A DNA stretch of 64,000 nt from Bacillus andreraoultii. GTDB lineage: Bacteria; Bacillota; Bacilli; Bacillales; Caldibacillaceae. The translations under genes were made by a program, and so were the position numbers. This document shows, piece after piece, positions 40,705-49,912 of the stretch; within the stretch, counting starts at the first letter, position 1; the number at the start of each line of letters is the position of its first letter. The notes below the pieces were generated by a model. The model saw only the letters and a program-made list of their open reading frames with translations, was not told the DNA's origin and did not search any database. The DNA is taken from assembly GCF_001244735.1 (NCBI RefSeq), contig NZ_LN868937.1:1336946-1400945 (forward strand), written 5' to 3'.

Positions 40705-41643
40705 TACAATCTTTACTTTTGGTAAAATTTTTGTCAGTGGAATTTTTCTTTCACGCACCCACGTAGTTTCATCAGTTGCATCAAACTGTTCAAGAAAATT
40801 GATAACTTCTTTCGTAATTGGTGTTGGTGTAGATGCCCCAGAAGTAACAGCGACCTTTTTAGCCTCTTTAATCCAGTCAATCTTTATCTCAGTAACATCT
40901 TGAACACGATATGACTTCGTTCCGGCTATTTCTTCAGAGACTTGGGCGAGGCGGTTAGAATTATTACTCTTCGGATCACCAACAACGATGAGGACATCCG
41001 CTTCTCCAGCTTGTTGTGCAACGGCCTCTTGTCTTACTTGAGTAGCTTGGCAGATTTCGTTATGTATCTCTGCGTGAGGATATTTTGTTAAACATAACTC
41101 CATTAACTCCTCAACATCCCAACGGCTCATCGTCGTTTGATTTGTAATGATAATTTTGTCATTATTAATATTTAATTGATTTATCTCTTCAGTTGAAGAC
41201 ACTAAATAAACGAGACCTGGTGCAACACCTACAGCACCTTCTGGCTCTGGATGACCTTTTTTACCAATGTAAATCACTTCATAGCCCGCTTTTGTTTTCT
41301 CTTCAATTAAAACATGAGTTTTTGTTACATCAGGACAAGTAGCGTCAATTGTTACAAGACCTTTTTCTTTAGCAATTTGTCTAACTTCTGGTGAAACACC
41401 GTGAGCGGTGAATATAACTGTGCCATGATTAACCTTTTCCAGAATTTCTTTTCGATTGCTTCCGTCTAAAGTGATAATCCCTTCCTCTTTAAATGCATCC
41501 GTTACATTTTGATTATGGACAAGCATACCGAGAATATAAATGGGTCTAGGTAAGTTTTTATCTAAAGCGGCATTTTTTGCGATAACCATCGCATCAACAA
41601 CACCGTAGCAATAACCGCGGGGGGACACTTTAATTACTTCCAT
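40699..41643 (-). CDS. ispH: 4-hydroxy-3-methylbut-2-enyl diphosphate reductase IspH
   Basis: Last enzyme of the MEP isoprenoid pathway, producing IPP and DMAPP. The three cluster cysteines are present in [10 protein letters not shown] (C12), [11 protein letters not shown] (about 103) and [13 protein letters not shown] (about 195). The end [15 protein letters not shown] is conserved. 314 residues. ATG 41643 follows GAGGAGGTAC. Convergent with yqfO, the 3' end of ispH touches repeat copy C. ispG, the preceding pathway enzyme, lies at 48203-49300. Confidence 0.97.
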   Translation of the reverse strand: MEVIKVSPRGYCYGVVDAMVIAKNAALDKNLPRPIYILGMLVHNQNVTDAFKEEGIITLDGSNRKEILEKVNHGTVIFTAHGVSPEVRQIAKEKGLVTIDATCPDVTKTHVLIEEKTKAGYEVIYIGKKGHPEPEGAVGVAPGLVYLVSSTEEINQLNINNDKIIITNQTTMSRWDVEELMELCLTKYPHAEIHNEICQATQVRQEAVAQQAGEADVLIVVGDPKSNNSNRLAQVSEEIAGTKSYRVQDVTEIKIDWIKEAKKVAVTSGASTPTPITKEVINFLEQFDATDETTWVRERKIPLTKILPKVKIVK

Positions 41644-41743
41644 GATAAGTACCTCCTCTTAATCTAAAAAGATTATAGATACATTATAGCGAACAATTCT
41701 ACATAACTCAAAGTATACTTAGTCGTTAAAAATAATAGTAAAA

Positions 41744-41818
41744 GCAGTGAATAGTGAGTCATTACGAAACTGATGAAAACTATATGATGTTTCTTAACTT
41801 TTAAGATCTATTCACTGC
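41744..41818 (-). terminator. Terminator of yqfQ
   Basis: An 11-bp perfect stem GCAGTGAATAG / CTATTCACTGC with a long loop (about 53 nt). On the minus strand it is followed by TTTTACTATTATT. Confidence 0.65.
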
Positions 41819-41824
41819 CTATGA

Positions 41825-42529
41825 TTATATATACAATTTAGGTATGGATTCCTTTGGTTTGCTTTCTTTTTTATTGTTTTTTTTCTTCCCAGTTGTTTTA
41901 GATTTTATTGTTAATGACTCATTCGTATTATGATTTATTTCTTCTTTGTCATCGTTTAAGAGTTGATGATCATCTGAAGTAGTATCGTCTATGTCTACAT
42001 GTTTCTTATCTACTTGTTGCTCTTCTGTTTGTTCGCCATCTTTTTTACCTTCACCGTCTACAGATTCATTACTTTCCTCAGACTCTTCAGAATCATTATT
42101 TTGAAATCCTCGATAAATTTTCCATAAAGCCGGCAAATTTCTTACTAATGGGCCATATTGTTGAACCATGGATCCAATTTGCTGTCCTGTCCGTAACACT
42201 TGTTGTGTTTGCCCTAAAAACTTAGAAATTGAATCGGCGCTTAGAAAACTTTTGATGCCAGTTTGTTCTTGTATACCAATTCCACTCCCAAATTGGAAAG
42301 GGTTGATCGGTTGTTGCATAGACCTTATCGCTTGATTTTGCCTTCCACCTAACAGTCTTGAAAGGAACCCTCCACGCCTTGGTAGTTGTCTGTTCATTCC
42401 TTGTGGAGCGTGTCCATGTTGGTAAAAACCCCCTTGTATACCTCTAGCCATTCGATTTCTTCGTATCGGTGGTTGTTGGAAAAATGGGTATTGATTCGGT
42501 GGCCTTCTTTGTTGTAATCTTGGTGGCAT
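41825..42529 (-). CDS. yqfQ: VrrA/YqfQ-like low-complexity protein
   Basis: A 234-residue protein with no enzyme motifs: an Arg/Gln/Pro-rich start (PPRLQQRRPPNQYPFFQQPP), a glycine- and arginine-containing middle with a short ordered core (FLGQTQQVLRTGQQIGSMVQ), and an acidic-then-lysine-rich tail (TTGKKKNNKKESKPK). It matches YqfQ, a spore-coat-associated protein of B. subtilis, by position between ispH and cshB and by composition. The start is ATG 42529 after AAGGAGGAAAG; ATG 42553 is in frame upstream without a ribosome site. Confidence 0.8.
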   Translation of the reverse strand: MPPRLQQRRPPNQYPFFQQPPIRRNRMARGIQGGFYQHGHAPQGMNRQLPRRGGFLSRLLGGRQNQAIRSMQQPINPFQFGSGIGIQEQTGIKSFLSADSISKFLGQTQQVLRTGQQIGSMVQQYGPLVRNLPALWKIYRGFQNNDSEESEESNESVDGEGKKDGEQTEEQQVDKKHVDIDDTTSDDHQLLNDDKEEINHNTNESLTIKSKTTGKKKNNKKESKPKESIPKLYI

Positions 42530-42691
42530 TGCACTTTCCTCCTTATATCCCATTCACTCTCCTATTACAATATGCAACCCGATTCGCTTTCGTCAGTCGG
42601 AAAAAATTATCGGAAAGTAGAGTTATTTAGTCGATTTATGTATAATAATAAGATGAAATCATTAATTAGGACGTAATGTGAGGAGTTAACT

Positions 42692-43999
42692 ATGCATAAA
42701 ACAAAATTTACGAGGTTTTCGCTGAAGCCTTTTTTATATGAAGGGTTAGATCATATTGGATTTATTGAACCTACAGATATACAGGAACGGATTATTTCAA
42801 AAGCATTAAAAGGTGTATCTTTAGTTGGACAGTCGCAAACTGGGACGGGGAAGACCCATGCTTTTTTATTGCCTATTCTAACAAAAATTGATCCGTCAGT
42901 TATGGCTGTTCAGGCGGTAATTACAGCACCTACCCGAGAACTTGCACATCAAATTTATCATGAAATCGTAAGACTGACAAAATTTTGTGCAAAAGGTGAA
43001 GAGGTACAAACAAAATTATTTGTTGGTGGTACTGATAAAACGAGAACAATTGAGAAATTGAAAGTTCAACCTCATATTGTTGTTGGTACTCCCGGGAGAG
43101 TACTTGATTTAGTGAAGGAACAAGCTTTATTTGTTCACACTTCAAAGGTAATGGTTGTCGATGAAGCAGATTTAATGATTGATTTAGGATTTCTTGAGGA
43201 AGTTGATCGCATCGCTAGTTCCATGCCAACTGATTTACAAATGTTTGTCTTCTCAGCAACAATTCCAGAAAAGTTAAAACCTTTTTTAAAAAAATACATG
43301 GAAAATCCTGAATTTGTTCAAGTTGATCCTAAGCAAAAGACGGCAAAAAATATTGAACATGTACTAATCCCATTGCGTCATCGAGATAAAATTGAATTTC
43401 TTCATCATTTAATGAATGCAATAAACCCTTTCTTAGCGATTATTTTTGTCAATACAAAAACGAAAGCTGATGAACTTGCCAGACAACTGTCAGAACGCGG
43501 TATAAAAGTTGGTCTCATTCACGGAGACCTTACACCGAGAGAACGAAAAAAAATGATGGCAAAAATTCGAGATTTAGAATATCAATATATTGTCGCCACT
43601 GACCTTGCATCAAGAGGTATTGATATTGATGGTGTTAGTCATGTCATTAATTATGAATTACCAAATGATTTGAACTTTTACATTCATCGTTCAGGAAGGA
43701 CAGGGCGCGGAGAATATACGGGTACTTCTTTCATTATCCTTAATGAAAATGATGAGTATAAAGTTGATAAGTTAGAAAATATGGGGATTCAATTAAAAGA
43801 TATGGATCTAATAAATGGTGAGCTTCAGGAGATAAAGGATCGGAATCAAAGGAAAAACCGTAGAAAAAGACAAGTACCTGTTGAAAAACAAATTCACGTG
43901 AATATAAAAAAACCAAAGAAGGTAAAACCTGGATATAAGAAAAAACAAAAAGAACTTCTTGAAAAAGAGAGAAGAAAACAATTGAGAAAAAGAAAATAA
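42692..43999 (+). CDS. cshB: DEAD-box RNA helicase CshB
   Basis: ATP-dependent RNA helicase linked to cold adaptation and mRNA/ribosome metabolism. Motifs in order: Q region PTDIQERII, I SQTGTGKT, Ia APTRELAHQ, Ib TPGR, II VDEADLM, III SAT, V ATDLASRGIDI and VI HRSGRTGRG. The C-terminus is very basic (KKPKKVKPGYKKKQKE, RRKQLRKRK). 435 residues. ATG 42692 follows TGAGGAGTTA. nfo is 25 bp downstream, as in B. subtilis. Confidence 0.96.
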   Translation: MHKTKFTRFSLKPFLYEGLDHIGFIEPTDIQERIISKALKGVSLVGQSQTGTGKTHAFLLPILTKIDPSVMAVQAVITAPTRELAHQIYHEIVRLTKFCAKGEEVQTKLFVGGTDKTRTIEKLKVQPHIVVGTPGRVLDLVKEQALFVHTSKVMVVDEADLMIDLGFLEEVDRIASSMPTDLQMFVFSATIPEKLKPFLKKYMENPEFVQVDPKQKTAKNIEHVLIPLRHRDKIEFLHHLMNAINPFLAIIFVNTKTKADELARQLSERGIKVGLIHGDLTPRERKKMMAKIRDLEYQYIVATDLASRGIDIDGVSHVINYELPNDLNFYIHRSGRTGRGEYTGTSFIILNENDEYKVDKLENMGIQLKDMDLINGELQEIKDRNQRKNRRKRQVPVEKQIHVNIKKPKKVKPGYKKKQKELLEKERRKQLRKRK

Positions 44000-44024
44000 G
44001 GTTATATAGGAAGAGGGGAAATAA

Positions 44025-44921
44025 ATGCTTAAAATTGGCTCACATGTGTCAATGAGTGGAAGTAAAATGTTATTAGCAGCAAGTGAAGAGGCAGTTTCTT
44101 ACGGTTCGACAACGTTCATGATTTATACGGGAGCTCCACAAAATACAAGAAGAAAGAAAATTGAAGACTTAAATATTGAAGCTGGACATGCTCATATGCG
44201 TGAACATGGAATTGATGAAATTGTTGTCCACGCACCCTATATCATTAATATTGGTAATACAACAAATCCAGCAACATTTCGACTTGGTGTAGACTTTTTA
44301 CAATCTGAAATTGAACGAACAGAAGCATTAGGCGCAAAACAAATTGTATTACACCCAGGAGCCCATGTTGGAGCAGGGGCAGATGTTGGTATTGCAAAAA
44401 TTATTGAAGGTTTAAATGAAGTATTAACTCAAAAGTCTTCTGTTCAGATTGCTTTAGAAACGATGGCGGGTAAAGGTTCTGAAGTTGGACGAACTTTTGA
44501 TGAGTTAGCAAAAATTATTGATGGTGTAACAAATAATGATCGACTATCGGTTTGTTTTGATACTTGTCATACGAATGATGCTGGCTATCATGTGAAAGAT
44601 GACTTCGATGGTGTATTAAATGAATTTGATAAAATCATTGGAGTCGACCGAATTAAAGTATTGCATATTAATGATAGTAAAAATCCGATAGGTGCTGGAA
44701 AAGATAGACATGAAAACATTGGCTTCGGCTATATTGGTTTTGATGCGCTAAATTATATCGTCCATCATCCACAATTAGTAGAAATACCGAAAATACTTGA
44801 AACACCTTATGTTGGTAGTGATAAAAATAATAAAAAACCACCATATAAATATGAAATTGAAATGTTTCGCAATCAGAAATTTAATGAAAATGTACTTGAA
44901 CGTATCGTTAACGGTGAGTAA
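44025..44921 (+). CDS. nfo: Endonuclease IV (AP endonuclease)
   Basis: Cleaves DNA 5' of abasic sites in base-excision repair, with a three-zinc active site in a TIM barrel. [14 protein letters not shown] opens the protein; metal-binding residues occur in [48 protein letters not shown] and LHINDSKNP. 298 residues, normal length. ATG 44025 follows AGAGGGGA. It ends before a terminator. Confidence 0.97.
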   Translation: MLKIGSHVSMSGSKMLLAASEEAVSYGSTTFMIYTGAPQNTRRKKIEDLNIEAGHAHMREHGIDEIVVHAPYIINIGNTTNPATFRLGVDFLQSEIERTEALGAKQIVLHPGAHVGAGADVGIAKIIEGLNEVLTQKSSVQIALETMAGKGSEVGRTFDELAKIIDGVTNNDRLSVCFDTCHTNDAGYHVKDDFDGVLNEFDKIIGVDRIKVLHINDSKNPIGAGKDRHENIGFGYIGFDALNYIVHHPQLVEIPKILETPYVGSDKNNKKPPYKYEIEMFRNQKFNENVLERIVNGE

Positions 44922-44972
44922 CTATTTGTTACCTATGGCTGATAAAGCTTACTAGTTAAAGTAATTAAAAAT

Positions 44973-45032
44973 AATGGGTGTCCAAAGAGTCGAACAGTAT
45001 GATGAGATCTCCCGGATTACCCATTTTTTTAT
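44973..45032 (+). terminator. Terminator after nfo
   Basis: AATGGGTGTCC (44973-44983) pairs with GGATTACCCATT (45014-45025) with one bulge, followed by seven T. Confidence 0.85.
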
Positions 45033-45044
45033 CATGTATAATCT

Positions 45045-45299
45045 TTACTTTGTAAGCATAATAAATAATTGATTTACTTTTTTTGCTGTCTGTGGTCCAC
45101 ATACACTAGCTATTTCTTTGATTACTTTCGTACGGTCATCATCATTAAAAATATCAATATTTTTTCCTCGTAAAAATTGAGCAATCGAATTTGCTTGATC
45201 AAGTGTTACGTTAATATTAAATTGTTTTCCATATTTTACTAATTCTTTAGCAGTGATTCCATTGATTTTCATATTAATAATATTTTCAAGAAACTTCAT
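45045..45299 (-). CDS. yqfT: YqfT-like protein (DUF2624)
   Basis: An 84-residue soluble, helical protein of unknown function. KFLENIINMKINGITAKELV at the start and ASVCGPQTAKKVNQLFIML at the end are conserved in the YqfT family next to nfo. I place the start at ATG 45299 after GGAGGAGATG. Twenty upstream codons read in frame but contain the ribosome site. It faces nfo tail to tail. Confidence 0.8.
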   Translation of the reverse strand: MKFLENIINMKINGITAKELVKYGKQFNINVTLDQANSIAQFLRGKNIDIFNDDDRTKVIKEIASVCGPQTAKKVNQLFIMLTK

Positions 45300-45409
45300 T
45301 TCATCTCCTCCCACCATAAATGTATGTAAACAATAAAAAAAGGTGACTCCAAAGGGCAATTGATTAACGTAAGAGGAGAAAAATCATTTTTTGTTAACAT
45401 ACTAGGAAA

Positions 45410-45508
45410 GCTCTAGCAACAATACATCGCAGCCGAAAAAGTTTTTTCGGCAAAATTTAGTCTCTTGGTTGCCTAAAGGCTCTAGCGTCCCAGAGTTTTC
45501 TTTATCGA
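45410..45508 (+). repeat. Dispersed intergenic repeat, copy D (rearranged)
   Basis: The right half (TACATCGCAGCCGAAAAAG, TTAGTCTCTTGGTTGCC, TAAAGGCTCTAGCGTCCC, AGAGTTTTCTTTATCG) matches copies B, C and E. Part of the middle is replaced by a perfect GCCGAAAAA/TTTTTCGGC hairpin (45432-45451). A T-run and TACTAGGAAAG lie upstream at about 45388-45410. Confidence 0.7.
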
Positions 45509-45527
45509 TTGTAAAAGGAGAAATATC

Positions 45528-45556
45528 TTTACATCATTATTTTTTTTATGTATACT
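45528..45556 (+). promoter_or_regulatory. Sigma-A promoter of znuC-znuB-zur
   Basis: TTTACA (45528-45533), a 17-bp spacer and TATACT (45551-45556). The Zur-box-like sequence begins ten bases downstream of the -10. Confidence 0.75.
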
Positions 45557-45565
45557 AGACAAAGC

Positions 45566-45588
45566 TAAATCGTAATCATTCCTAAATA
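45566..45588 (+). promoter_or_regulatory. Zur box (zinc-responsive operator)
   Basis: The left half TAAATCGTAAT (45566-45576) is identical to the Bacillus Zur-box half-site. After one base, the right half ATTCCTAAATA is only a partial match to ATTACGATTTA. Its position over the transcription start suits repression by zinc-bound Zur, which is encoded in the same operon. Confidence 0.75.
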
Positions 45589-45615
45589 GTTTCTCTACTT
45601 TGAAAGGTGATTTTA

Positions 45616-46380
45616 ATGAACGATACACCAATTATAGAAATAAAAAATTTGAATTATCATTACGATCAAGAAAGCGTGTTGGAACGTATTCATATACGAG
45701 TTGAGAAGGGTGATTTTTTAGCCATTGTTGGACCAAACGGGTCCGGAAAATCAACCTTATTAAAATTAATACTTGGTATTTTAAAAAAACAAGATGGAGA
45801 AATTTTTCTTTATGGAAAACCGTTAGAAACTTTTAAACAACGTGAAAAAATTGGCTTTGTTTCACAAAAAGCGAATTCTTTTAACACGGGTTTCCCGGCT
45901 ACAGTTTATGAAGTAGTCCGAAGTGGATTAACAAAAAAAACTGGATTATTTCATTTTTTTCCAAAAGATATTAAGGAAAGTGTTGTTCGAGCATTAGAAA
46001 CAGTTGAAATGGCAAACTATATGGATCGAAATATAGGAGAGCTGTCTGGTGGGCAACAGCAACGTGTATTTATTGCCAGAGCAATCGTAAGCAATCCAGA
46101 AGTGCTCATTCTTGATGAACCAACTGTCGGTATAGATGTCAAAAGGGTTGCTCAATTTTATCAATTATTAGAACGATTAAATAAAGAAAGAAATATGACG
46201 TTAATTCTTGTTACCCATGATGTTGGGGTTATTTCAGAAAAAGTAAGTCATATTGTCTGTTTGAATAAAGAAGTTTATTTTCATGGTACGACAAATGAAT
46301 TTGAAAAACTAGACAATCATACATTAAGTTTATTTTATAGTCATGAGGAGTTTAGACGTCTACAAACGGTACATGACTGA
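45616..46380 (+). CDS. znuC: Zinc ABC transporter ATP-binding protein ZnuC
   Basis: ATPase of a metal-ion (Zn/Mn type) ABC importer. Walker A GPNGSGKST (about 37-45), signature LSGGQQQR, Walker B VLILDEPTVG and the switch histidine VTHD are all present. 254 residues, with start ATG 45616 after AAAGGTGA. Zinc as substrate is inferred from the adjacent zur gene and Zur box. The substrate-binding lipoprotein (znuA) is not in this operon and must be elsewhere. Confidence 0.94.
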   Translation: MNDTPIIEIKNLNYHYDQESVLERIHIRVEKGDFLAIVGPNGSGKSTLLKLILGILKKQDGEIFLYGKPLETFKQREKIGFVSQKANSFNTGFPATVYEVVRSGLTKKTGLFHFFPKDIKESVVRALETVEMANYMDRNIGELSGGQQQRVFIARAIVSNPEVLILDEPTVGIDVKRVAQFYQLLERLNKERNMTLILVTHDVGVISEKVSHIVCLNKEVYFHGTTNEFEKLDNHTLSLFYSHEEFRRLQTVHD

Positions 46381-46398
46381 TTTTTTGGAGGCGGATAT

Positions 46399-47235
46399 AT
46401 GTTCCAAAGTATATTGCATTATGAGTTTTTACAAAATGCTTTTTTAACTGGAATTATCATTGGAATTATTGCCCCGCTATTAGGGGTTTTTATTGTAGTA
46501 CGGAAAATGGCATTAATTACAGATGCGTTAAGCCATGTTACATTATCTGGGATTGCTGCAAGTTTATTGGTAGGTAAATATTGGTTACCATTTTCTATGA
46601 TTAGTCCTTTGTATGGCGGAATGCTCTTTTCTGTTGTGGGGGCGCTTTTGATTGAAAAATTACGAACCGTCTATAAGCATTATGAAGAATTAGCAATCCC
46701 AATCATCATGTCTTTCGGTGTTGGTCTAGGTGTAATTTTTATTTCTTTAGCAGATGGATTTACAACTGATTTATTTGGTTATTTATTTGGGAGTGTTAGT
46801 GCTGTCTCACGGATGGATTTATATATCATTATCCTAATAAGTATTTTTGTACTCTTTACTATATTTCTCTTATATAAAGAGTTGTTTTTATTATCTTTTG
46901 ATGAGGAATATTCGAAAGCAGTAGGAATTCCAGGAAATATGATTCATTTTATTTTTATTATAACGGTTGCTTTAGTTATTGCAATCTCCATGCGAATCGT
47001 TGGCGTACTACTTGTTTCCTCTTTAATGACTTTGCCTGTTGCATCAAGTATTCGTATAGCTAAAAGCTTTAAACAAACGTTATTTTATTCGGTTGTATTC
47101 GGTGAGATATCAGTAATTGGAGGATTAATTAGCGGGTTTTACTTAAATATTGCTCCAGGTGGTACCATTGTCGTTATTGCTGCGATTATTTTAGTCGGTG
47201 CCATTTTATATAGAAAAGTGCGGTATCAACAATGA
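46399..47235 (+). CDS. znuB: Zinc ABC transporter permease ZnuB
   Basis: A 278-residue membrane permease of the ABC-3 family with about eight membrane helices. The segments FIVVRKMALITDALSHVTLSGIA (near residue 35), AVGIPGNMIHF and LPVASSIRIAKSF are conserved in the family. ATG 46399 follows TTGGAGGCGG. Eighteen bases separate it from znuC, so they form one operon. Confidence 0.94.
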   Translation: MFQSILHYEFLQNAFLTGIIIGIIAPLLGVFIVVRKMALITDALSHVTLSGIAASLLVGKYWLPFSMISPLYGGMLFSVVGALLIEKLRTVYKHYEELAIPIIMSFGVGLGVIFISLADGFTTDLFGYLFGSVSAVSRMDLYIIILISIFVLFTIFLLYKELFLLSFDEEYSKAVGIPGNMIHFIFIITVALVIAISMRIVGVLLVSSLMTLPVASSIRIAKSFKQTLFYSVVFGEISVIGGLISGFYLNIAPGGTIVVIAAIILVGAILYRKVRYQQ

Positions 47236-47253
47236 TGAATGGAAGTGGAATAA

Positions 47254-47667
47254 ATGAATGTATCTGAGGCAATTCAAGTTTTAAAAGATAAAGGATATAA
47301 ACATACAGGTAGACGTGTTGATATGCTGGAATATTTAGCTGTTCATGATAAATATTTAACGGCGAAAGAAATATTAGAAGGAATGAAAGTAGATTATCCA
47401 AATTTAAGTTTTGATACCATTTATCGTAACTTATCTTTATTTGCTGAATTAGAAATTTTAGAAACAACCGTATTATCAGGTGAAAAACATTTTCGCTTTT
47501 CCTGTTCAAAAGGAGAACATCATCATCACTTTATTTGTATGCGTTGTGGAAAAACGAAAGAAATAACGGACTGCCCAATGGATCATGTGAAAGATGAATT
47601 AAAAGATTATGTTATTTCTGATCATAAATTTGAAGTATACGGATATTGTCATCGTTGTTCCCATTAA
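47254..47667 (+). CDS. zur: Zinc uptake regulator Zur (Fur family)
   Basis: A 137-residue Fur-family repressor. The N-terminal winged helix contains YPNLSFDTIYRNLSLF. Metal sites follow: the HHHHFICMRCGK segment with CX2C and the second pair YCHRC at the end, which form the structural zinc site. Placement as third gene behind znuCB and a Zur box indicates zinc rather than iron or peroxide sensing. ATG 47254 follows TGGAAGTGG. Confidence 0.93.
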   Translation: MNVSEAIQVLKDKGYKHTGRRVDMLEYLAVHDKYLTAKEILEGMKVDYPNLSFDTIYRNLSLFAELEILETTVLSGEKHFRFSCSKGEHHHHFICMRCGKTKEITDCPMDHVKDELKDYVISDHKFEVYGYCHRCSH

Positions 47668-47772
47668 AATTTATTCATTCATCTATTGGTAATAAAGTTA
47701 AATGTTAAACTGTTTAAAAACCATTCCATTAACTAATAATAGTAATACCCCTAAGAAAGCGAGGTTATAGGA

Positions 47773-48135
47773 ATGGTTCAAAATAACAGTGATAATAACC
47801 AAAATCGGGATGTTCATGATGTAAATAAAGGTTACCATGATTATTTAACCGGTTATGATTATCAAGAGGAAAATGCTGCTGAAATAGCGGAGCCCATTCG
47901 TGTACACGAGCGAGACACTGAAACGGAGCAAGGAGCATCTGGCAGAGGAATGGGGTATATTGCAATAGCATTAGCCATTTTATCTCTTTTTGTTTCACCA
48001 GTCCTTTTGGGTGGAGCGGCGGTCATTTTAGGATTTATAGCGCGGAGTAAGGGACAAAATGGATTAGGTAATTGGGCTATAGGAATTGGTGCAGTATCAG
48101 CGATAATTGGCTTATTTTTAGCTCCCTTTTTTTAA
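47773..48135 (+). CDS. yqfX: YqfX-like membrane protein (DUF4190)
   Basis: A 120-residue protein with an acidic, Asn/Asp-rich N-terminal half and two membrane segments at about 60-88 and 98-118 (glycine-rich MGYIAIALAILSLFVSP and NWAIGIGAVSAIIGLFLAP), as in DUF4190 proteins. The place between zur and ispG corresponds to B. subtilis yqfX. ATG 47773 follows GCGAGG. Function unknown. Confidence 0.75.
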   Translation: MVQNNSDNNQNRDVHDVNKGYHDYLTGYDYQEENAAEIAEPIRVHERDTETEQGASGRGMGYIAIALAILSLFVSPVLLGGAAVILGFIARSKGQNGLGNWAIGIGAVSAIIGLFLAPFF

Positions 48136-48170
48136 TATATAGACCTAAGAAGTCCGTAGAATACTGGGAA

Positions 48171-48198
48171 AAGGCTGTCCTTTATATTGGACAGCCTT
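48171..48198. terminator. Bidirectional terminator between yqfX and ispG
   Basis: A perfect 10-bp stem AAGGCTGTCC / GGACAGCCTT with an 8-nt loop, between two convergent genes. T-rich flanks on the minus strand (TTTTCCC) are short. Confidence 0.7.
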
Positions 48199-48202
48199 AA
48201 GA

Positions 48203-49300
48203 CTACATTTGATTTGTTTCACTTTTATAATATTCTTCGGCTATTTTATCTATTTCTTTTTTTAGTTCTTCTACCATCGTTTCTTCTGGCACTTTTCGGA
48301 CAATTTTACCTTTCCTAAATAAGAGACCTTCTCCTCTAGCACCTGCTATTCCGATATCAGCCTCTTTTGCTTCTCCTGGACCATTAACAGCACAACCAAG
48401 AACAGAAACTTTAATCGGTGCTTTAATTTTTTGAATGTATTCTTCAACTTCATTAGCAATGCTAATTAAATCAATCTCAATTCGGCCACATGTTGGGCAG
48501 GAGACTAATGTAGCAGCATTTGAAATGAGTCCGAAGTCTTTTAGTAGTTCACGAGCGACTTTGATTTCCTCAACAGGATCGGCACTTAGCGAAACACGTA
48601 ATGTATTGCCAATCCCTCGGCTTAAAATTGCGCCCAAACCAGCTGCACTTTTTACGGTACCGGCAAATAAGGTCCCCGATTCGGTAATACCAAGATGGAG
48701 TGGGTAATCGAACGCTTTTGCCGCCTTTTCGTATGCCTCAATCGCTAAATTCACATCTGAAGCTTTGAGTGATACGATAATATCATGAAAATCAAGTTCT
48801 TCAAGTATTTTAATGTGATGTAAAGCACTTTCAACCATTCCGTCTGCCGTTGGATAACCGTATTTTTCAAGGATATGCTTTTCTAAAGAACCAGCGTTAA
48901 CACCGATACGAATAGGTATTCCTTTCTCTTTAGCTGCTTTAACGACTGCTTCAACTTTTTCTTTTTTACCAATATTTCCTGGATTGATTCGAACTTTATC
49001 TACTCCACCTTCAATTGCTTTCAATGCTAATTTGTAGTTAAAATGAATATCCGCGACTAATGGAATGTTAATTTGTCTTTTAATTTCTGGAATTGCATCA
49101 GCTGCTCGCTCATCAGGTACAGCTACTCGGACAATTTGACAACCGGCCTCTTCCAATCTATGAATCTGTGCAACGGTTGCTTCTACATCATGTGTTTTAG
49201 TCGTCGTCATACTTTGAATATATACGAAGTTATTTCCACCAATCGTCAAATTACCGACTTTAACAGGACGTGTCTTCGTACGATGTGTAATTTCACCCAC
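48203..49300 (-). CDS. ispG: 4-hydroxy-3-methylbut-2-en-1-yl diphosphate synthase IspG
   Basis: Penultimate enzyme of the MEP isoprenoid pathway, a 4Fe-4S protein. The TIM-barrel part starts with [21 protein letters not shown]-type sequence, and the cluster ligands lie in [11 protein letters not shown] and [11 protein letters not shown] near the C-terminus. I choose GTG 49300, behind AAGGGAGAGAG, giving 365 residues. An in-frame ATG at 49321 and further upstream codons lack a site and have no family counterpart. Confidence 0.95.
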   Translation of the reverse strand: MGEITHRTKTRPVKVGNLTIGGNNFVYIQSMTTTKTHDVEATVAQIHRLEEAGCQIVRVAVPDERAADAIPEIKRQINIPLVADIHFNYKLALKAIEGGVDKVRINPGNIGKKEKVEAVVKAAKEKGIPIRIGVNAGSLEKHILEKYGYPTADGMVESALHHIKILEELDFHDIIVSLKASDVNLAIEAYEKAAKAFDYPLHLGITESGTLFAGTVKSAAGLGAILSRGIGNTLRVSLSADPVEEIKVARELLKDFGLISNAATLVSCPTCGRIEIDLISIANEVEEYIQKIKAPIKVSVLGCAVNGPGEAKEADIGIAGARGEGLLFRKGKIVRKVPEETMVEELKKEIDKIAEEYYKSETNQM

Positions 49301-49452
49301 GGATACTCTCTCCCTTATCATGAATTTCAATATACTGGACGAAATTGTTCCATTACATTTTATCATATATTTCCTTTTAAGTAGTAAGAAAAATTGATTC
49401 AAAGGGGTTGTTACACGATGCATTTAATGAAAATGCAAAAAAAGCCGCACCA

Positions 49453-49770
49453 TTAATTGTTAGCATGCTGGTATATAGGAATTTTATATACTTTTCCCGG
49501 TTGCATATCATTAGGTTTCATCCCTTCATTTAATGAAATAAAATCATCAATCATTTGATTAATTGATACTTGGTCAGGGTAGCCACCTTGTTGTTCAATT
49601 AAGGACAATAGTGTATCGCCAGGCTTCACTTGAACTTCTATATATTGAATTGAAAGGCTTGTTTCTACGATTTCTTCAGAAGATTTTCCAATTAGCGTAC
49701 CAGTAGTTATATCAGAATAAATCGCATATACAATAAGAACGAGTGCCACTATCCCTAATACTTTTTTCAT
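49453..49770 (-). CDS. yqfZ: YqfZ-like LysM-type protein
   Basis: A 105-residue protein with an N-terminal membrane anchor or signal (3-22) and a LysM-like domain (about 48-100: YIEVQVKPGDTLLSLIEQ, then VYKIPIY). LysM domains bind peptidoglycan. In B. subtilis yqfZ belongs to the sigma-E sporulation regulon, and its position behind ispG is the same. ATG 49770 follows GAGGATGA-like sequence. Identification rests on position and domain. Confidence 0.8.
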   Translation of the reverse strand: MKKVLGIVALVLIVYAIYSDITTGTLIGKSSEEIVETSLSIQYIEVQVKPGDTLLSLIEQQGGYPDQVSINQMIDDFISLNEGMKPNDMQPGKVYKIPIYQHANN

Positions 49771-49870
49771 CGAAGAATCATCCTCTATTATTTAATAAAT
49801 TTACTAGACTGTTAATAAATTTATATTCATAGATTCAGTAAATATACATTAGGAATAATAGAATATAAAA

Positions 49871-49901
49871 AAAGGAGCTGCATTATTTAGTCAGCTCCTT
49901 T
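49871..49901 (-). terminator. Terminator of yqgB
   Basis: A stem AAAGGAGCTG / CAGCTCCTTT with an 11-nt loop, followed by TTTTTTATATTC on the minus strand. Confidence 0.85.
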
Positions 49902-49912
49902 AAAGATTAATT

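Noticed and set aside
48435-48707. Plus-strand frame inside ispG
   Set aside because: Shadow of ispG; the conserved cysteine motifs are read in the minus-strand frame.
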